The notes below the pieces were generated by a model. That model saw only the letters and a list, made by a program, of their open reading frames with translations. It searched no databases and was not told the origin of the DNA. 64,000 nt of DNA, taken from the NCBI RefSeq assembly GCF_001889165.1, contig NZ_CP016020.1, positions 682,001 to 746,000 of the forward strand. The letters are read 5' to 3'. This document shows positions 8,562-17,660 of the stretch, piece by piece. The DNA comes from Bacillus weihaiensis. Its GTDB lineage: Bacteria > Bacillota > Bacilli > Bacillales > Bacillaceae. The first letter of the stretch is position 1; each line of letters starts with the position of its first letter. The position numbers and the translations under genes are program-made.

Positions 8562-8753
8562 TTATACTTGTTCTAATATGTCTACGGTTTGTCCACATTG
8601 CTGTAAGGCATGTTCAACAGATTGTAAGGATTGCTGTATTCTTTCGCGATTTGAATCTTTTTCTACCGTCTGTAAAGCATCTTGTAAACAAGTTTTAGCA
8701 TTTTCTAATGCTGAATAAGAATCCTGTACATAGCCTCTAGCGTTTTTTTGCAT
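8562..8753 (-). CDS. Small helical protein of unknown function
   Basis: The 63-residue product is rich in Q, E and A, with a likely coiled-coil pattern throughout (ALENAKTCLQDALQTVEKD). It has two cysteines and no membrane segment. GGGAGGA lies seven to eight bases before the ATG at 8753, which supports a real gene. I cannot name the family. Together with the genes at 8286 and 8826 it forms a run of small same-strand genes. Confidence 0.65.
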   Translation of the reverse strand: MQKNARGYVQDSYSALENAKTCLQDALQTVEKDSNRERIQQSLQSVEHALQQCGQTVDILEQV

Positions 8754-8825
8754 TGGTCTATTCCTCCCACTTAAATGAAAAGTAATTCCAGCTTATTTTG
8801 TGAAAAACCAAGCAAAATATGTATG

Positions 8826-9071
8826 TTAACGAGAAAGTGGGCGTTTTAAAGCATGCAAATCATCATCAGCCTGCTGATTTCTCTCCTGAATGATTTTCAT
8901 TGCATCCTGTACACCAGCATTATAAAATGATGGACCTATGTGTTCAAAGCAGAAATCAAGAAAAGCCTCTGCAGCAATTTTCCCAATTTCTTCATCACGT
9001 TCTTCGTAAAAGAAACGTTGTATTTCATCAATTAACACATTTTTCTGATCCTTGGGCATTTTGATAAACAA
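8826..9071 (-). CDS. DUF2164 family protein
   Basis: About 81 residues. The pattern FFYEERDEEIGKIAAEAFLDF followed by IGPSFYNAGVQDAMKII is the DUF2164 family signature. These proteins are small and cytosolic with no known function. The TTG at 9071 fits the ribosome binding site GGAGG with an eight-base gap. A GTG at 9080 overlaps that site and the ATG at 9059 is too far away. Confidence 0.8.
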   Translation of the reverse strand: MFIKMPKDQKNVLIDEIQRFFYEERDEEIGKIAAEAFLDFCFEHIGPSFYNAGVQDAMKIIQERNQQADDDLHALKRPLSR

Positions 9072-9079
9072 AAAAGCCA

Positions 9080-9323
9080 CCTCCCTTTTTGGAACTCTAT
9101 TTAGAATAGCATAAAAGGATTAGAAGCTACCAATCCAACTTAACAATTATCAGCCCTTCAATTCAACTTACCACTCTCCTCCTAAACCTTGTTGCGGGCA
9201 AGTTTCTTATAAGTAAGACTCTCCTTTTACAGAAAGAAAAAACTTGCACCAAAGGAAAAATCTAGCACTTGGAAGTAGAATTTTTTAAGGAAGCAACAAC
9301 CTATGAGAAAACAGCGTAAAAAA
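9080..9323. other. Intergenic stretch between DUF2164 gene and ohrA region
   Basis: AT-rich, no convincing gene on either strand. It should contain the promoter of the minus-strand small genes. No further signal is recognised. Confidence 0.4.
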
Positions 9324-9366
9324 AGACTGTAGTTAAAATCGATTGTCCGATTTTTAACTACAGTCT
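9317..9366 (-). terminator. Terminator downstream of ohrA
   Basis: A 15-bp stem (AGACTGTAGTTAAAA and its complement) is followed on the minus strand by seven T. It lies 140 bases beyond the ohrA stop. Confidence 0.75.
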
Positions 9367-9505
9367 ATATGCAATTGATTTGAATAAGAGGCATGTAATC
9401 CTCCGCGAGGAAGCGTGTCAAAGGGTATGACAACCATTCCGTTGTGTGGCTCATGGTAATGGAAATCATCAACAAGTTTAACCTAGCGTTCATTTACAAG
9501 CTTTA

Positions 9506-9937
9506 TTAAAATACCTCAGTATTTAACGTTACGTTAATGTTTCCGTTAATTGCTTTTGAGTACGGGCATACTTTGTGTGCTGCGTGAACAAGCTCATTTG
9601 CTTCATCCAATGCAACACCAGAAATTCCTACATTAAGAGTAGCTTGAAGCTTAAATCCACCATCTGTATCTTTACCAATTGAAACTTCAGCATCTACTTT
9701 TGATGTGATTGATTTTCTTGCTTGTCGACTTACTAAGCCAAGAGCGCTATCAAAGCATGCTGCATAGCCTGCGGCAAATAGTTGTTCTGGATTTGTTGCT
9801 CCTTCTGTACCAGCACCGCCTAGTGATTTAGGCATTGATAATGTTAAATCTAGGGCTCCATCACTACTTTTTACCTTTCCTGTACGACCGCCTTCTACTG
9901 ATGCTTTCGCCGTATATAATAATTCCATATTAGCCAC
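9506..9937 (-). CDS. ohrA: Organic hydroperoxide resistance peroxidase OhrA
   Basis: OhrA/OsmC-fold thiol peroxidase of 143 residues that reduces organic hydroperoxides in the cytosol. The two catalytic cysteines are visible in YAACFDSALG and HKVCPYSKA. The end MTLNTEVF-type strand (NVTLNTEVF) is typical. It is divergent from a MarR-family regulator of the OhrR type with an operator-like palindrome between them, which is the classic ohrA-ohrR arrangement and predicts induction by organic peroxides. Confidence 0.95.
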   Translation of the reverse strand: MANMELLYTAKASVEGGRTGKVKSSDGALDLTLSMPKSLGGAGTEGATNPEQLFAAGYAACFDSALGLVSRQARKSITSKVDAEVSIGKDTDGGFKLQATLNVGISGVALDEANELVHAAHKVCPYSKAINGNINVTLNTEVF

Positions 9938-9994
9938 CTCTTTTAATTTTTAAAAATTAAGTTGTGCACAATATAAATATACGCACCCTTATAA

Positions 9995-10025
9995 TAATTG
10001 TCAACAATTTAGTTGTTAACAATTA
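9995..10025. promoter_or_regulatory. OhrR operator-like palindrome
   Basis: A near-palindrome built from TAATTGT and ACAATTA with an internal ACAATTTAGTTGT lies between ohrA and ohrR. OhrR boxes in Bacillus are AATTGT/ACAATT-type palindromes, so this is probably the shared operator. Confidence 0.7.
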
Positions 10026-10080
10026 ATTTGAGGTATGTTATGATAAGGGTATCTTTTATAAAGAAAGGAACATTCAAAGA

Positions 10081-10509
10081 ATGTCGAAAGAATCACTATC
10101 TTTAGAAAATCAAATTTGTTTTAAGCTATATACTGCAGAAAAAGAAATTAATAAAATATATCGTTCATTATTACAGGGTCTAGGAGTGACATATCCTCAG
10201 TATTTAGCTCTTCTTGTCCTATGGGAACATAACCATATATCGGTTAAACAATTGGGTGACAAGCTATTTTTAGATTCGGGTACATTAACACCTATGCTAA
10301 AAAGAATGGAGTCTAATGGTTTTATTACTAGGGAGAGGTCTACTGAGGATGAAAGAGTTGTTTATATTTCCCTTACTGAAAAAGGCAAGGAATTAAAACA
10401 AGAAGCAACATGTATACCAGAACTTTTATTAGAAAAATTATCATTAGAGTCAACTGATATTAGTAAACTGAATGAAATTTTATCTATGTTTATAGCAAAG
10501 GTTAAATAA
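10081..10509 (+). CDS. ohrR: OhrR, MarR-family organic peroxide sensor-repressor
   Basis: A 142-residue winged-helix MarR-family protein. The single peroxide-sensing cysteine near the N-terminus lies in SLENQICFKLYTAEKEI, at the position of C15 in B. subtilis OhrR. The recognition region DSGTLTPMLKRMESNGFITRERSTEDERVV is standard. The promoter overlaps the operator shared with ohrA, so it probably represses both. AAAGGAACATTCAAAGA precedes the ATG. Confidence 0.93.
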   Translation: MSKESLSLENQICFKLYTAEKEINKIYRSLLQGLGVTYPQYLALLVLWEHNHISVKQLGDKLFLDSGTLTPMLKRMESNGFITRERSTEDERVVYISLTEKGKELKQEATCIPELLLEKLSLESTDISKLNEILSMFIAKVK

Positions 10510-10587
10510 TTTATGTTGGGGTTCCGAGTGCCGAGTTATATCTGTTGCTAGCTTCAACGGTTTAGAAATAAGCACAAAAAGGAAAAG

Positions 10588-10624
10588 AAAAAGCCATGTC
10601 ACAATTGAGCGACATGGCTTTTCA
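10588..10624. terminator. Bidirectional terminator between ohrR and ald
   Basis: Stem AAAAGCCATGTC/GACATGGCTTTT with a 10-base loop, T-rich on both strands, between convergent genes. Confidence 0.9.
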
Positions 10625-10647
10625 TCATTAATGGAGGCTGTTTAGCC

Positions 10648-11781
10648 TTAATTTAAAGAATATTCTTTTGCGATAACCTCTTGAGCCTCTTTATAAACAT
10701 AACCTAGATCTCTAGCTACAGCTTCATACGTAATCTCTCCAGCAATAACGTTAACTCCTGCTTGTAGTGCTGGGTTGTCACTAATTGCTCGATAAGCTCC
10801 TTTATTAGCAATTTGGAGTGCATAAGGAACTGTCACATTTGTTAAAGCAATTGTTGACGTACGTGGCACAGCACCCGGCATGTTTGCTACAGCATAGTGT
10901 AATACGCTATGCTTTTCATACGTAGGATTATCATGTGTTGTGATATGATCGACCGTTTCAACGATACCACCTTGGTCAATTGCAACGTCAACGATTACTG
11001 AGCCAGGCTTCATCGCTTTTACCATTTCTTCTGTTACAAGAGTAGGAGCTTTCGCGCCTGGGATTAAGACAGCACAGATTAATAAGTCTGCTTCTGCAAC
11101 TGCTGTGGCAATATTCATTGGGTTTGACATTAATGTTTTGATTTGAGTACCAAAAATATCATCTAGTTGACGAAGACGATCAGCACTTAAATCAATAATT
11201 GTTACATCAGCGCCAAGACCAATGGCCATTTTCGCTGCGTTTGTTCCAACAACGCCACCACCGATGATTGTAACTTTTCCACGATTTACGCCTGGTACAC
11301 CTGCAAGTAGGATGCCTTTTCCACCTTTTGGCTTTTCAAGGAACTGAGCACCGATTTGAGCGGCCATACGTCCGGCAACCTCACTCATTGGTGTTAAAAG
11401 CGGAAGTGTACGGTTTACAGTAACTGTTTCATATGCAATCGCTGTTACACCGCTGTCCTTTAATGCTTTTGCTAGATCCGGTTCAGCAGCAAGGTGAAGA
11501 TAAGTGAAAAGAATAAGCCCTTTTCTAAAGTATGCATACTCACTTGGAAGTGGTTCTTTTACCTTCATTACCATCTCGGAGCTAGCCCAAACAGTAGAAG
11601 CGTCTTCAACCAATTCAGCACCTGCAGCAACATAATCCTCATTTTCAAAGCCACTGCCTACTCCTGCATTCTCTTCTATTAAAACGCGATGTCCAGCAGC
11701 AACTAATTGTGTAACGCCACCTGGTGTTAATGCAACGCGATTTTCATTATTTTTAATTTCAGTAGGAACCCCAATAATCAT
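10648..11781 (-). CDS. ald: L-alanine dehydrogenase
   Basis: This 377-residue NAD-dependent enzyme interconverts L-alanine with pyruvate and ammonia and is needed for alanine use and for normal sporulation in B. subtilis. It starts [20 protein letters not shown]. The substrate-binding regions and the Rossmann NAD motif [20 protein letters not shown] are present, and the length matches the family. The PucR-type gene immediately upstream on the same strand resembles AdeR, the known activator of ald. Confidence 0.97.
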   Translation of the reverse strand: MIIGVPTEIKNNENRVALTPGGVTQLVAAGHRVLIEENAGVGSGFENEDYVAAGAELVEDASTVWASSEMVMKVKEPLPSEYAYFRKGLILFTYLHLAAEPDLAKALKDSGVTAIAYETVTVNRTLPLLTPMSEVAGRMAAQIGAQFLEKPKGGKGILLAGVPGVNRGKVTIIGGGVVGTNAAKMAIGLGADVTIIDLSADRLRQLDDIFGTQIKTLMSNPMNIATAVAEADLLICAVLIPGAKAPTLVTEEMVKAMKPGSVIVDVAIDQGGIVETVDHITTHDNPTYEKHSVLHYAVANMPGAVPRTSTIALTNVTVPYALQIANKGAYRAISDNPALQAGVNVIAGEITYEAVARDLGYVYKEAQEVIAKEYSLN

Positions 11782-11904
11782 AAAAAACGTCCTCCTAGTA
11801 ACCCATTTTTAAATAGCATCTATCTATTAACGCAAGTATAAATAAAATGCTTTCAAAAATCTTTGTTGAAAATAGAGAAAGGTTTTTTATCTATTTGTGT
11901 AAAT

Positions 11905-13125
11905 TCACAAAGACAACCGATCAAGCTTTAAATCTAAGTAAATGGTTAGCTTTTGATTCATGTTTTTTAAGTTAATCTCTGCAATTTCAGAAATGCGTTT
12001 TAGACGATACGTTAAGGTATTAACATGAATATTCAGAGCCTTTGAAGCGTCATGAACATGGCTATCATAATTTAAGAAGATCTCTAATGTCTCAATAAGA
12101 TTTGTCCCGTGTTGTTTGTCATACTCCTTTAGTTTATGTAACGAGTAGTTAACGTAACTTGATTGTTTTCTTTGTTCAAGGAGTAGATCTAGATATTGAT
12201 AAATTCCAAGCTCTGAAAAGCTTGTTAAGTCTGTTGTTTCTAACGGGAATTTTTTCTTAACATTTAAGACAGCAGAAGCTTCTTTATAGCTTTTTTCGAT
12301 GAAAATGGGGTCTTGATAAATCCCGCCAATACTTGCCATTACATGGTGAATGGAGTACCTCTCACTTAATTGGTGAAGGAGAGAGGCTGTAAATTGCTTG
12401 TAGTCAGCTAAAGGAGAGCCTCCTCTAGAAGCTAGTAAAATAACAAGTTCATTGTAATCAATCGTATAAAGGGCTACATTTACTTGTTGAGTTGTTTGTA
12501 ATAAATAGAAGAGTTTCTTCTCTGTTCCTTCATTAATTTCATCTGGAAACTTAAACACAGCAACTGTATAGGGATCTGGTACACGAATGGTTAATTCTTG
12601 AAAGGCTTGATCAATTTCTTCCTTAGTAGAAATGTGACCGGTAAGCAGCTTCCAAAAAAACTCTTGATTTCGCTCTTCTTTCTTTGTTTTCCGCACTTGT
12701 AAATTTAACATTTTGTTTTTTACCGCTTGAGCGGCTTGTTTTAATAGCTGCAACTCATGCTCATCAAGATGCTTTTCAATTTCAAGTGCCCAAATAAAGC
12801 CTAATACTTCATTGTTTTTCCATATGGAGATAGCAATCCGATTTCCGAGTCCAACCTCTCCGATTTGCTTTACTCTAACAGGCTCATCTGTTTTTAATAG
12901 TTTTGGAATGGTCCCGTCTTTCCATAAGCTATTAATGACTTTTTCGGGAACTCTTCTTCCAATAATCGTTGAAATTCTAGCCTGATCAGTGCATTCATCA
13001 TGTGTGCTATACGCTAACAAACGATGGTTAACATCCTCTATTGTAATTGGACATTGTAGTACTTCACTTATTTTATCTGCTACGTCCTCTAGACGTTCAA
13101 AATGATATTTAAATGGATCATTCAT
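11905..13125 (-). CDS. adeR: AdeR-like PucR-family transcriptional regulator
   Basis: The 406-residue protein has a ligand-sensing N-terminal half and a C-terminal PucR/CdaR-type helix-turn-helix. The end motif HDASKALNIHVNTLTYRLKRISEI is the DNA-binding signature. B. subtilis AdeR (YukF) has the same architecture, lies beside ald and activates it, so the neighbourhood supports the assignment. The 123-bp gap to ald should contain its target. Confidence 0.85.
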   Translation of the reverse strand: MNDPFKYHFERLEDVADKISEVLQCPITIEDVNHRLLAYSTHDECTDQARISTIIGRRVPEKVINSLWKDGTIPKLLKTDEPVRVKQIGEVGLGNRIAISIWKNNEVLGFIWALEIEKHLDEHELQLLKQAAQAVKNKMLNLQVRKTKKEERNQEFFWKLLTGHISTKEEIDQAFQELTIRVPDPYTVAVFKFPDEINEGTEKKLFYLLQTTQQVNVALYTIDYNELVILLASRGGSPLADYKQFTASLLHQLSERYSIHHVMASIGGIYQDPIFIEKSYKEASAVLNVKKKFPLETTDLTSFSELGIYQYLDLLLEQRKQSSYVNYSLHKLKEYDKQHGTNLIETLEIFLNYDSHVHDASKALNIHVNTLTYRLKRISEIAEINLKNMNQKLTIYLDLKLDRLSL

Positions 13126-13280
13126 TCTATCCCTACTTACATAACCTATTTTCTTTCGTATATGCCTTAAGATTAGTATGAAGAGATACGTTTGTCAAAG
13201 GGAGATATCGTGTAAAACTTGATTGGTCACGTATCACTGTGAGTATAATGAAAAGAGTATTTAAATCTGGAGGGAAAAAG

Positions 13281-14033
13281 ATGGATTATTATATGATTAC
13301 GGGTGCATCGAAAGGCTTAGGTGCCGCACTTGTTGAAAAGTTAGTAAATAAAGATCATGTTCTTTACTATATATCTAGGACTAGAAATCAATCATTACAT
13401 ACACTGGCAAAAGAAAGAAATTCCACCTTACGTTATAAGCAATGTGACTTATCAGATATAGAAGAGGCGCAGCATGTATGTAATCAAATATTTACTGAGA
13501 TAGATGCAAAAGAGGTAGACAGTCTAACATTTATTAACAATGCAGGGATGGTTAATCCTATTAAGCATATTGGGAGAATACTTACAGAAGAAATGATTGC
13601 TAATGTTCAGTTGAATTTGTTAACTCCAATGCTTCTCACAGATCTTTTTATAAAAAAGACGAGCGATTGGAAAGTGGACAAAACAATTGTCAATATCACA
13701 TCTGGTGCTGCTAATCGTCCGGTTAGTGGGTGGAGTACATATTGTAGTACAAAAGCCGGTTTAAATATGTTTACACAAACAGCCGGAGTCGAACAGCTTG
13801 AGAAGGAAAGTGAGGTCAAAGTAATTGGATTTTCTCCAGGTATTATGGATACCCAAATGCAATCAACCATTCGAGAGGCAACAAGTGAAGATTTCTCTTC
13901 CATAGACCAATTTAAGGACTATCATGAAAAAGGACTATTACGGTCTTCAGAGTATGTAGCGGACATATTATTGGAGCTTTTATCTAAAGAAGTAGAGAAC
14001 GGAAGAATATACGATTTAAGAGAATTTCTATAG
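13281..14033 (+). CDS. yueD: YueD-like short-chain dehydrogenase (benzil/sepiapterin reductase type)
   Basis: A 250-residue NADP-dependent SDR. The Rossmann motif is TGASKGLGAAL near residue 7, NNAG is present, and the catalytic Ser-Tyr-Lys is seen in the NITSGAA and YCSTKAGL segments. B. subtilis YueD reduces benzil to (S)-benzoin. The physiological substrate is unknown. I chose ATG 13281 because GGAGGG lies seven bases upstream. The GTG at 13239 lacks a site and adds residues outside the fold. Confidence 0.85.
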   Translation: MDYYMITGASKGLGAALVEKLVNKDHVLYYISRTRNQSLHTLAKERNSTLRYKQCDLSDIEEAQHVCNQIFTEIDAKEVDSLTFINNAGMVNPIKHIGRILTEEMIANVQLNLLTPMLLTDLFIKKTSDWKVDKTIVNITSGAANRPVSGWSTYCSTKAGLNMFTQTAGVEQLEKESEVKVIGFSPGIMDTQMQSTIREATSEDFSSIDQFKDYHEKGLLRSSEYVADILLELLSKEVENGRIYDLREFL

Positions 14034-14370
14034 GAAGAAATAATTGTAAAGTTTTTTTTAAGATTTGACAAAAAAGATTCGCAAAAATTGTTATCTGATG
14101 CAATAATATCTTTATAAAAGAAAAGTTTTGAGGTATGCTTAAAAACTAGTACTATTTCCTTATTTTACAGTTTTGTCATAAAAATTGTGACAAATGAGAA
14201 ATGTGCGAGCGTTTATGACAGAATGCCTATACTAATGCCTCGTGGTGAAAGAGATTTCTTTCATGGAATGAAAACGAAGAAGGTTTTTATTTCTTCGGTT
14301 AGAGGATTAAGCAGGCGCCTTTTAACTTTTCCTGAAAATAAGTATCTCATACGTGTAGAGGTGGCTGAAT
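14034..14370. other. Intergenic region before the histidine kinase
   Basis: No convincing gene. The GAAGAAGG/TTTCTTC block at about 14274-14295 could form a small hairpin. A 62-codon open frame starting at 14187 has no ribosome binding site and no recognisable product. Promoter elements for the kinase gene are presumably here. Confidence 0.45.
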
Positions 14371-15687
14371 ATTAAACAATTAAAACATAAAAAGTATGCA
14401 GTCATCATTTCAGTGACAATTTTTATCTTAATCGTCCTTTCTTCATTTAATTTATATACAACCTATACCAATACGAAAAAAACAATTGAATTAACAATGG
14501 CAAATCAAGCAAGGTTCTCGGCGGATGAAATCCTATTAAACTTTGATGTTGCAGTTTTAGAATCCTATTTAAATTCGCCTACATCGGTAGAAAAAAGAAA
14601 TTTGCTAGAAAGAGAACTTCGAGACGCCAAAAGACTCTCTAGAGGTTCTTATGCATCAATCTTAACGAAAAACAGTGAGGGAATACCTAGACGTATTGCA
14701 GGTGGGAAGGCAGAGGGGCGATTACACCAAGCGGATGATTGCTGCTTACTCTCAGAAGAATTTCTAGAACAATATTCTGAAGACAAACCTTTCACATCCA
14801 GAATTGAAACAGATGATCATGTTACTTTTATCGCATCTGGTGTGCCGATTATAAACAATGAAGGAGTTCCATTAGGAGCCATCGTTGTTGAAATTGGTGT
14901 GGGCAAAGTGACTGATATTACAAATGAAGTGATGAAAAATAATGTATCATTTTTTATATTTAGTACGTTATTTGTTCTGTTTTCATTTATCATTTTTGTT
15001 GTCTTTCAATTGTGGTTTCGAAGGGAAGTTACTTCACGAGTTGGCGATGCGGAAGAAACGTATCAGGTTGAGTTTCAGTCCATGCTACATACGATGCGCT
15101 CAATCCGTCATGATTTTATTAATCACATCCAAGTGATACAAGGTTTATTAAAAATCGGAAGAGAAGATCGAGCGTTTGAATATGTTAATTCGCTAACTAA
15201 AGAAGTAGATTCGATGGAGTTACCACTAAAGATTAAGAATCCTGCTCTTTTTATTTTACTACAGTCAAAATGGGTAAGGGCTCAAAATGATAAGGTTGAT
15301 ATGCATTTGTTAATTGATGATCATCAATTTTCAAGGTTGAGCTCTATCGATTTAATTAAGATTTTTTCCAATTTAATCGATAACGCTTTTGATGCTACCT
15401 TACAGTTTCAAGAAGTGGATCGCTTCATCAGTGTGGAAGCTACTGTGGCCTCTAATCAATATATCTTTAAGGTAGAGAATATCGGCCCAACGATTTCTCC
15501 TGATATGATGAATGATATTTTTCAGGCGGGCTTCTCAACAAAGGTTGAACGAAGTGGTGTTCCTCGCGGAGATGGTTTAGGCATTGTGAAAAATGTCGTA
15601 GCAAAATATAACGGGAAAATCTCTGTTGAATCAAAGAAAAATACAACAAGCTTTACTGTAACCATCCCAATAAAAAATGAAAGATGA
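14371..15687 (+). CDS. Orphan sensor histidine kinase of the Spo0B/CitA-DcuS type
   Basis: From an ATT at 14371 the frame gives a normal membrane-anchored N-terminus (residue 2 onward KQLKHKKYAVIISV), with GAGGTGG six bases upstream. The first standard start, GTG 14413, would cut into the first membrane helix. Layout: membrane helix at about 9-30, an extracytoplasmic sensor domain to about 180, a second helix at about 185-210, the H-box IRHDFINHIQVIQGLL, then the HATPase with IFSNLIDNAFDA and GDGLGIVKNVV. Two cysteines (DDCCLL) lie in the sensor. No response regulator is adjacent. The ligand cannot be inferred. Confidence 0.8.
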   Translation: MKQLKHKKYAVIISVTIFILIVLSSFNLYTTYTNTKKTIELTMANQARFSADEILLNFDVAVLESYLNSPTSVEKRNLLERELRDAKRLSRGSYASILTKNSEGIPRRIAGGKAEGRLHQADDCCLLSEEFLEQYSEDKPFTSRIETDDHVTFIASGVPIINNEGVPLGAIVVEIGVGKVTDITNEVMKNNVSFFIFSTLFVLFSFIIFVVFQLWFRREVTSRVGDAEETYQVEFQSMLHTMRSIRHDFINHIQVIQGLLKIGREDRAFEYVNSLTKEVDSMELPLKIKNPALFILLQSKWVRAQNDKVDMHLLIDDHQFSRLSSIDLIKIFSNLIDNAFDATLQFQEVDRFISVEATVASNQYIFKVENIGPTISPDMMNDIFQAGFSTKVERSGVPRGDGLGIVKNVVAKYNGKISVESKKNTTSFTVTIPIKNER

Positions 15688-15737
15688 CCTTCTATTCTCT
15701 ACATGCATGAGCATTAAGAGAGTGGGGGTCATTTTTG
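15684..15737 (+). terminator. Terminator overlapping the kinase stop codon
   Basis: Long imperfect stem ATGACC...CTCT with AGAG...GGTCAT followed by five T. The 5' arm begins at the kinase stop codon. Confidence 0.7.
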
Positions 15738-16035
15738 TTGTCCAGAAACGAATCAATGTGTCATTTTGAATGATTCCAAAGAAGGTATGTCAACTTAAAA
15801 AAAGTTCTTAGATAAATAGTGGTGAAAATGCATATTGAAAGGAAAACGTGTATACACATGTTCCAACCATCCTTTTTCTACATATAATGATATAAGTATG
15901 AAAAATCTTAGTTTAGATAAAGAAAAAAACGTCTATGTACCAATAATATTGGAAGAAAAACTCCCCTTTTAGTTGAAGGGTTCTTTTATATATGTTAGAT
16001 TATTCTGAATATCAATTGTTAAAAGGAGGATCATC
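15738..16035. other. Intergenic stretch before the HD-domain gene
   Basis: No gene is seen. AACTCCCCTTTTAGTTGAAGGG at about 15960 is a weak hairpin just ahead of the next ribosome binding site. Confidence 0.4.
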
Positions 16036-16569
16036 ATGCGTCGAGTTACCTTACTAGATATTTTTACTCATCCAATTACTCAAAAGTATTTAGGTCGGTC
16101 TGGTGTTTCTCATGCAATTCGAGTTGCTCAATATGCCGTGCAGCTCGCAAAACAGCATGATCTTAATCCTGATCTTGCAGCTAAAGCTGGACTTCTTCAT
16201 GATATTGGCCATTATGAATGGTATACACAAGGGAAATGGGACTTCGAAGAATATAGAAAGTATGATATCCATGCCATTAAAGGTGCTGAAAGGGCCCACC
16301 GATTATTAATTAAGCTAGGTGAAAATAGACAGGATGCGAAAGAAATTGCTTTAGCAATCTTACTTCACACCGATTCCTATTTACCTGATAAAAATATTAC
16401 GAAAACATCCTTGCAAGAAATTATTGTGACTGCAGATGAAATGGATGAAGAGCCATTAGGTAAGCATCATTATCGGAAGATGGAACTTAATGATGCGTTA
16501 GAACGAATTGCTCAGTTAGACTCAGATATAGAACATGTACTAGACAAACAGCTGCGTAGATCTGTATAA
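16036..16569 (+). CDS. HD-domain phosphohydrolase (YqeK-like)
   Basis: A 177-residue HD-superfamily metal-dependent hydrolase. The metal ligands are seen in HAIRVAQYA, AGLLHDIGHYEW (the HD pair), HAIKGAERA and LLHTDSY. The layout resembles the YqeK group, whose characterised members hydrolyse diadenosine tetraphosphate, but the substrate here is not known. AAAGGAGGATCATC precedes the ATG. The isolated position, with its own upstream gap, suggests its own promoter. Confidence 0.8.
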   Translation: MRRVTLLDIFTHPITQKYLGRSGVSHAIRVAQYAVQLAKQHDLNPDLAAKAGLLHDIGHYEWYTQGKWDFEEYRKYDIHAIKGAERAHRLLIKLGENRQDAKEIALAILLHTDSYLPDKNITKTSLQEIIVTADEMDEEPLGKHHYRKMELNDALERIAQLDSDIEHVLDKQLRRSV

Positions 16570-16648
16570 GGTTAATACGTTCATTTGTGACATGAACCTA
16601 GCTCCCTTCATATAGTATATAGAATTTAATTTGGAGGGAGCCTTCATC

Positions 16649-16879
16649 ATGAATTATACAAACCAAATGCACGGTGGACCTGAATTAGTTACTCATGTAG
16701 AGCCATATGTATTTCAAACATTACAAACATTAATAGGTAAAAATGCGGTTGTTCAAACAGTTAGAGATAGCTTAAGAGGCAGAGTAATGGATGTAAAGCC
16801 GGATCATATTGTGGTGAAAGTTGGAGACTCAACTTTTTTCATTCGCTGTCAGCAAATTGTGTCCGTTATGCCGGATTGA
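16649..16879 (+). CDS. yuzF: YuzF-like DUF2642 protein
   Basis: A 76-residue protein of the DUF2642 family, as in B. subtilis YuzF. The C-terminal half VVQTVRDSLRGRVMDVKPDH followed by IVVKVGDSTFFIRCQQI is the family motif, an Sm/SH3-like small beta fold. The function is unknown, and many relatives are sporulation-associated. The ATG at 16649 follows GGAGGGAG. A terminator follows 34 bases later. Confidence 0.85.
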   Translation: MNYTNQMHGGPELVTHVEPYVFQTLQTLIGKNAVVQTVRDSLRGRVMDVKPDHIVVKVGDSTFFIRCQQIVSVMPD

Positions 16880-16912
16880 TTCTATATAAGCGGGTAGGGG
16901 AATGACCTGTGA

Positions 16913-16960
16913 GACTGGAGACAAATCAACTACTAGAAGATGTTGACTCCAGTCTTTTTT
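16913..16960 (+). terminator. Terminator after yuzF
   Basis: GACTGGAG/CTCCAGTC stem followed by six T. Confidence 0.85.
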
Positions 16961-17173
16961 GACGTTTGCGAGAATATACATAAATGTGACCCTACTAGAT
17001 AAGGGTGAACTCAGTACTTCGTTTTAGTGTCTAGCTCTAAGTAACTTGATTTTTTTAAAAAAGCATGAGATGGAATTTACTTGGAAGTACTAAGCAGTTT
17101 CAACAACCATAACGTTTGACTGTACGGTTTTTATAAGGGTAGAATAATAGTAATAAAATTAAGAGGTGATACG

Positions 17174-17613
17174 ATGGGGTTATTCTGTTTAAAATTGGTG
17201 AAATAGCAAAAAAGGCGAATGTATCAAAACGAACGATTGATTATTACACACAGATGGGTTTACTACATGTAGAGACAACCTCTCCGTCTAACTATCGATT
17301 ATATTCAGAAAAGGTAGTGGACGATATTAAATTTATTGAGGCGTGTAAAGAGCTACATATGAGCTTGCAAGATATAAAAGAACGTTTAGAATTAAAGCGT
17401 AGTAATAAACAATCGATTGAAAAACAGGAAACGTGCATAAAGCATGCTGAGATGCTTGCAACACATATGAAGCAGCTTGAACAAGAAATATTAGAGCTTA
17501 AGCCTATTTTTGATCAATTAAATGAGGATTCTCAAGTGGAAATCTCAAATCACATACAATCTCAAAGTAAAGCACTTATGCAATCTTTACAATTTTTACT
17601 ACACTCAACATAA
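17174..17613 (+). pseudogene. MerR-family regulator with a break at the fifth codon
   Basis: AGAGGTGAT precedes ATG 17174, which encodes MGLFCLKLVK and then a stop. One base out of phase, from 17188, the sequence is KIGEIAKKANVSKRTIDYYT, the normal start of a MerR helix-turn-helix. It continues intact for about 140 residues, including SPSNYRLYSEKVVDDIKFI and a C-terminal coiled coil. The helix-turn-helix frame has no ATG, GTG or TTG before it. A frame change at 17183-17188 or an ATT/CTG start would restore the protein. A sequencing error is possible. It sits directly upstream of yugP and may have controlled it. Confidence 0.65.
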
Positions 17614-17660
17614 GAATATGAAAATATGAAACAACGATGATCGTATAGGAGGAATTAGAA

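Noticed and set aside
9380-9500. Short minus-strand peptide frame downstream of ohrA (DDFHYHEPHNGMVVIP)
   Set aside because: No start codon in frame with a ribosome binding site. It may be noise, though the composition looks protein-like.
14187-14375. 62-codon frame before the histidine kinase
   Set aside because: No ribosome binding site, atypical composition and overlap with the kinase 5' end.
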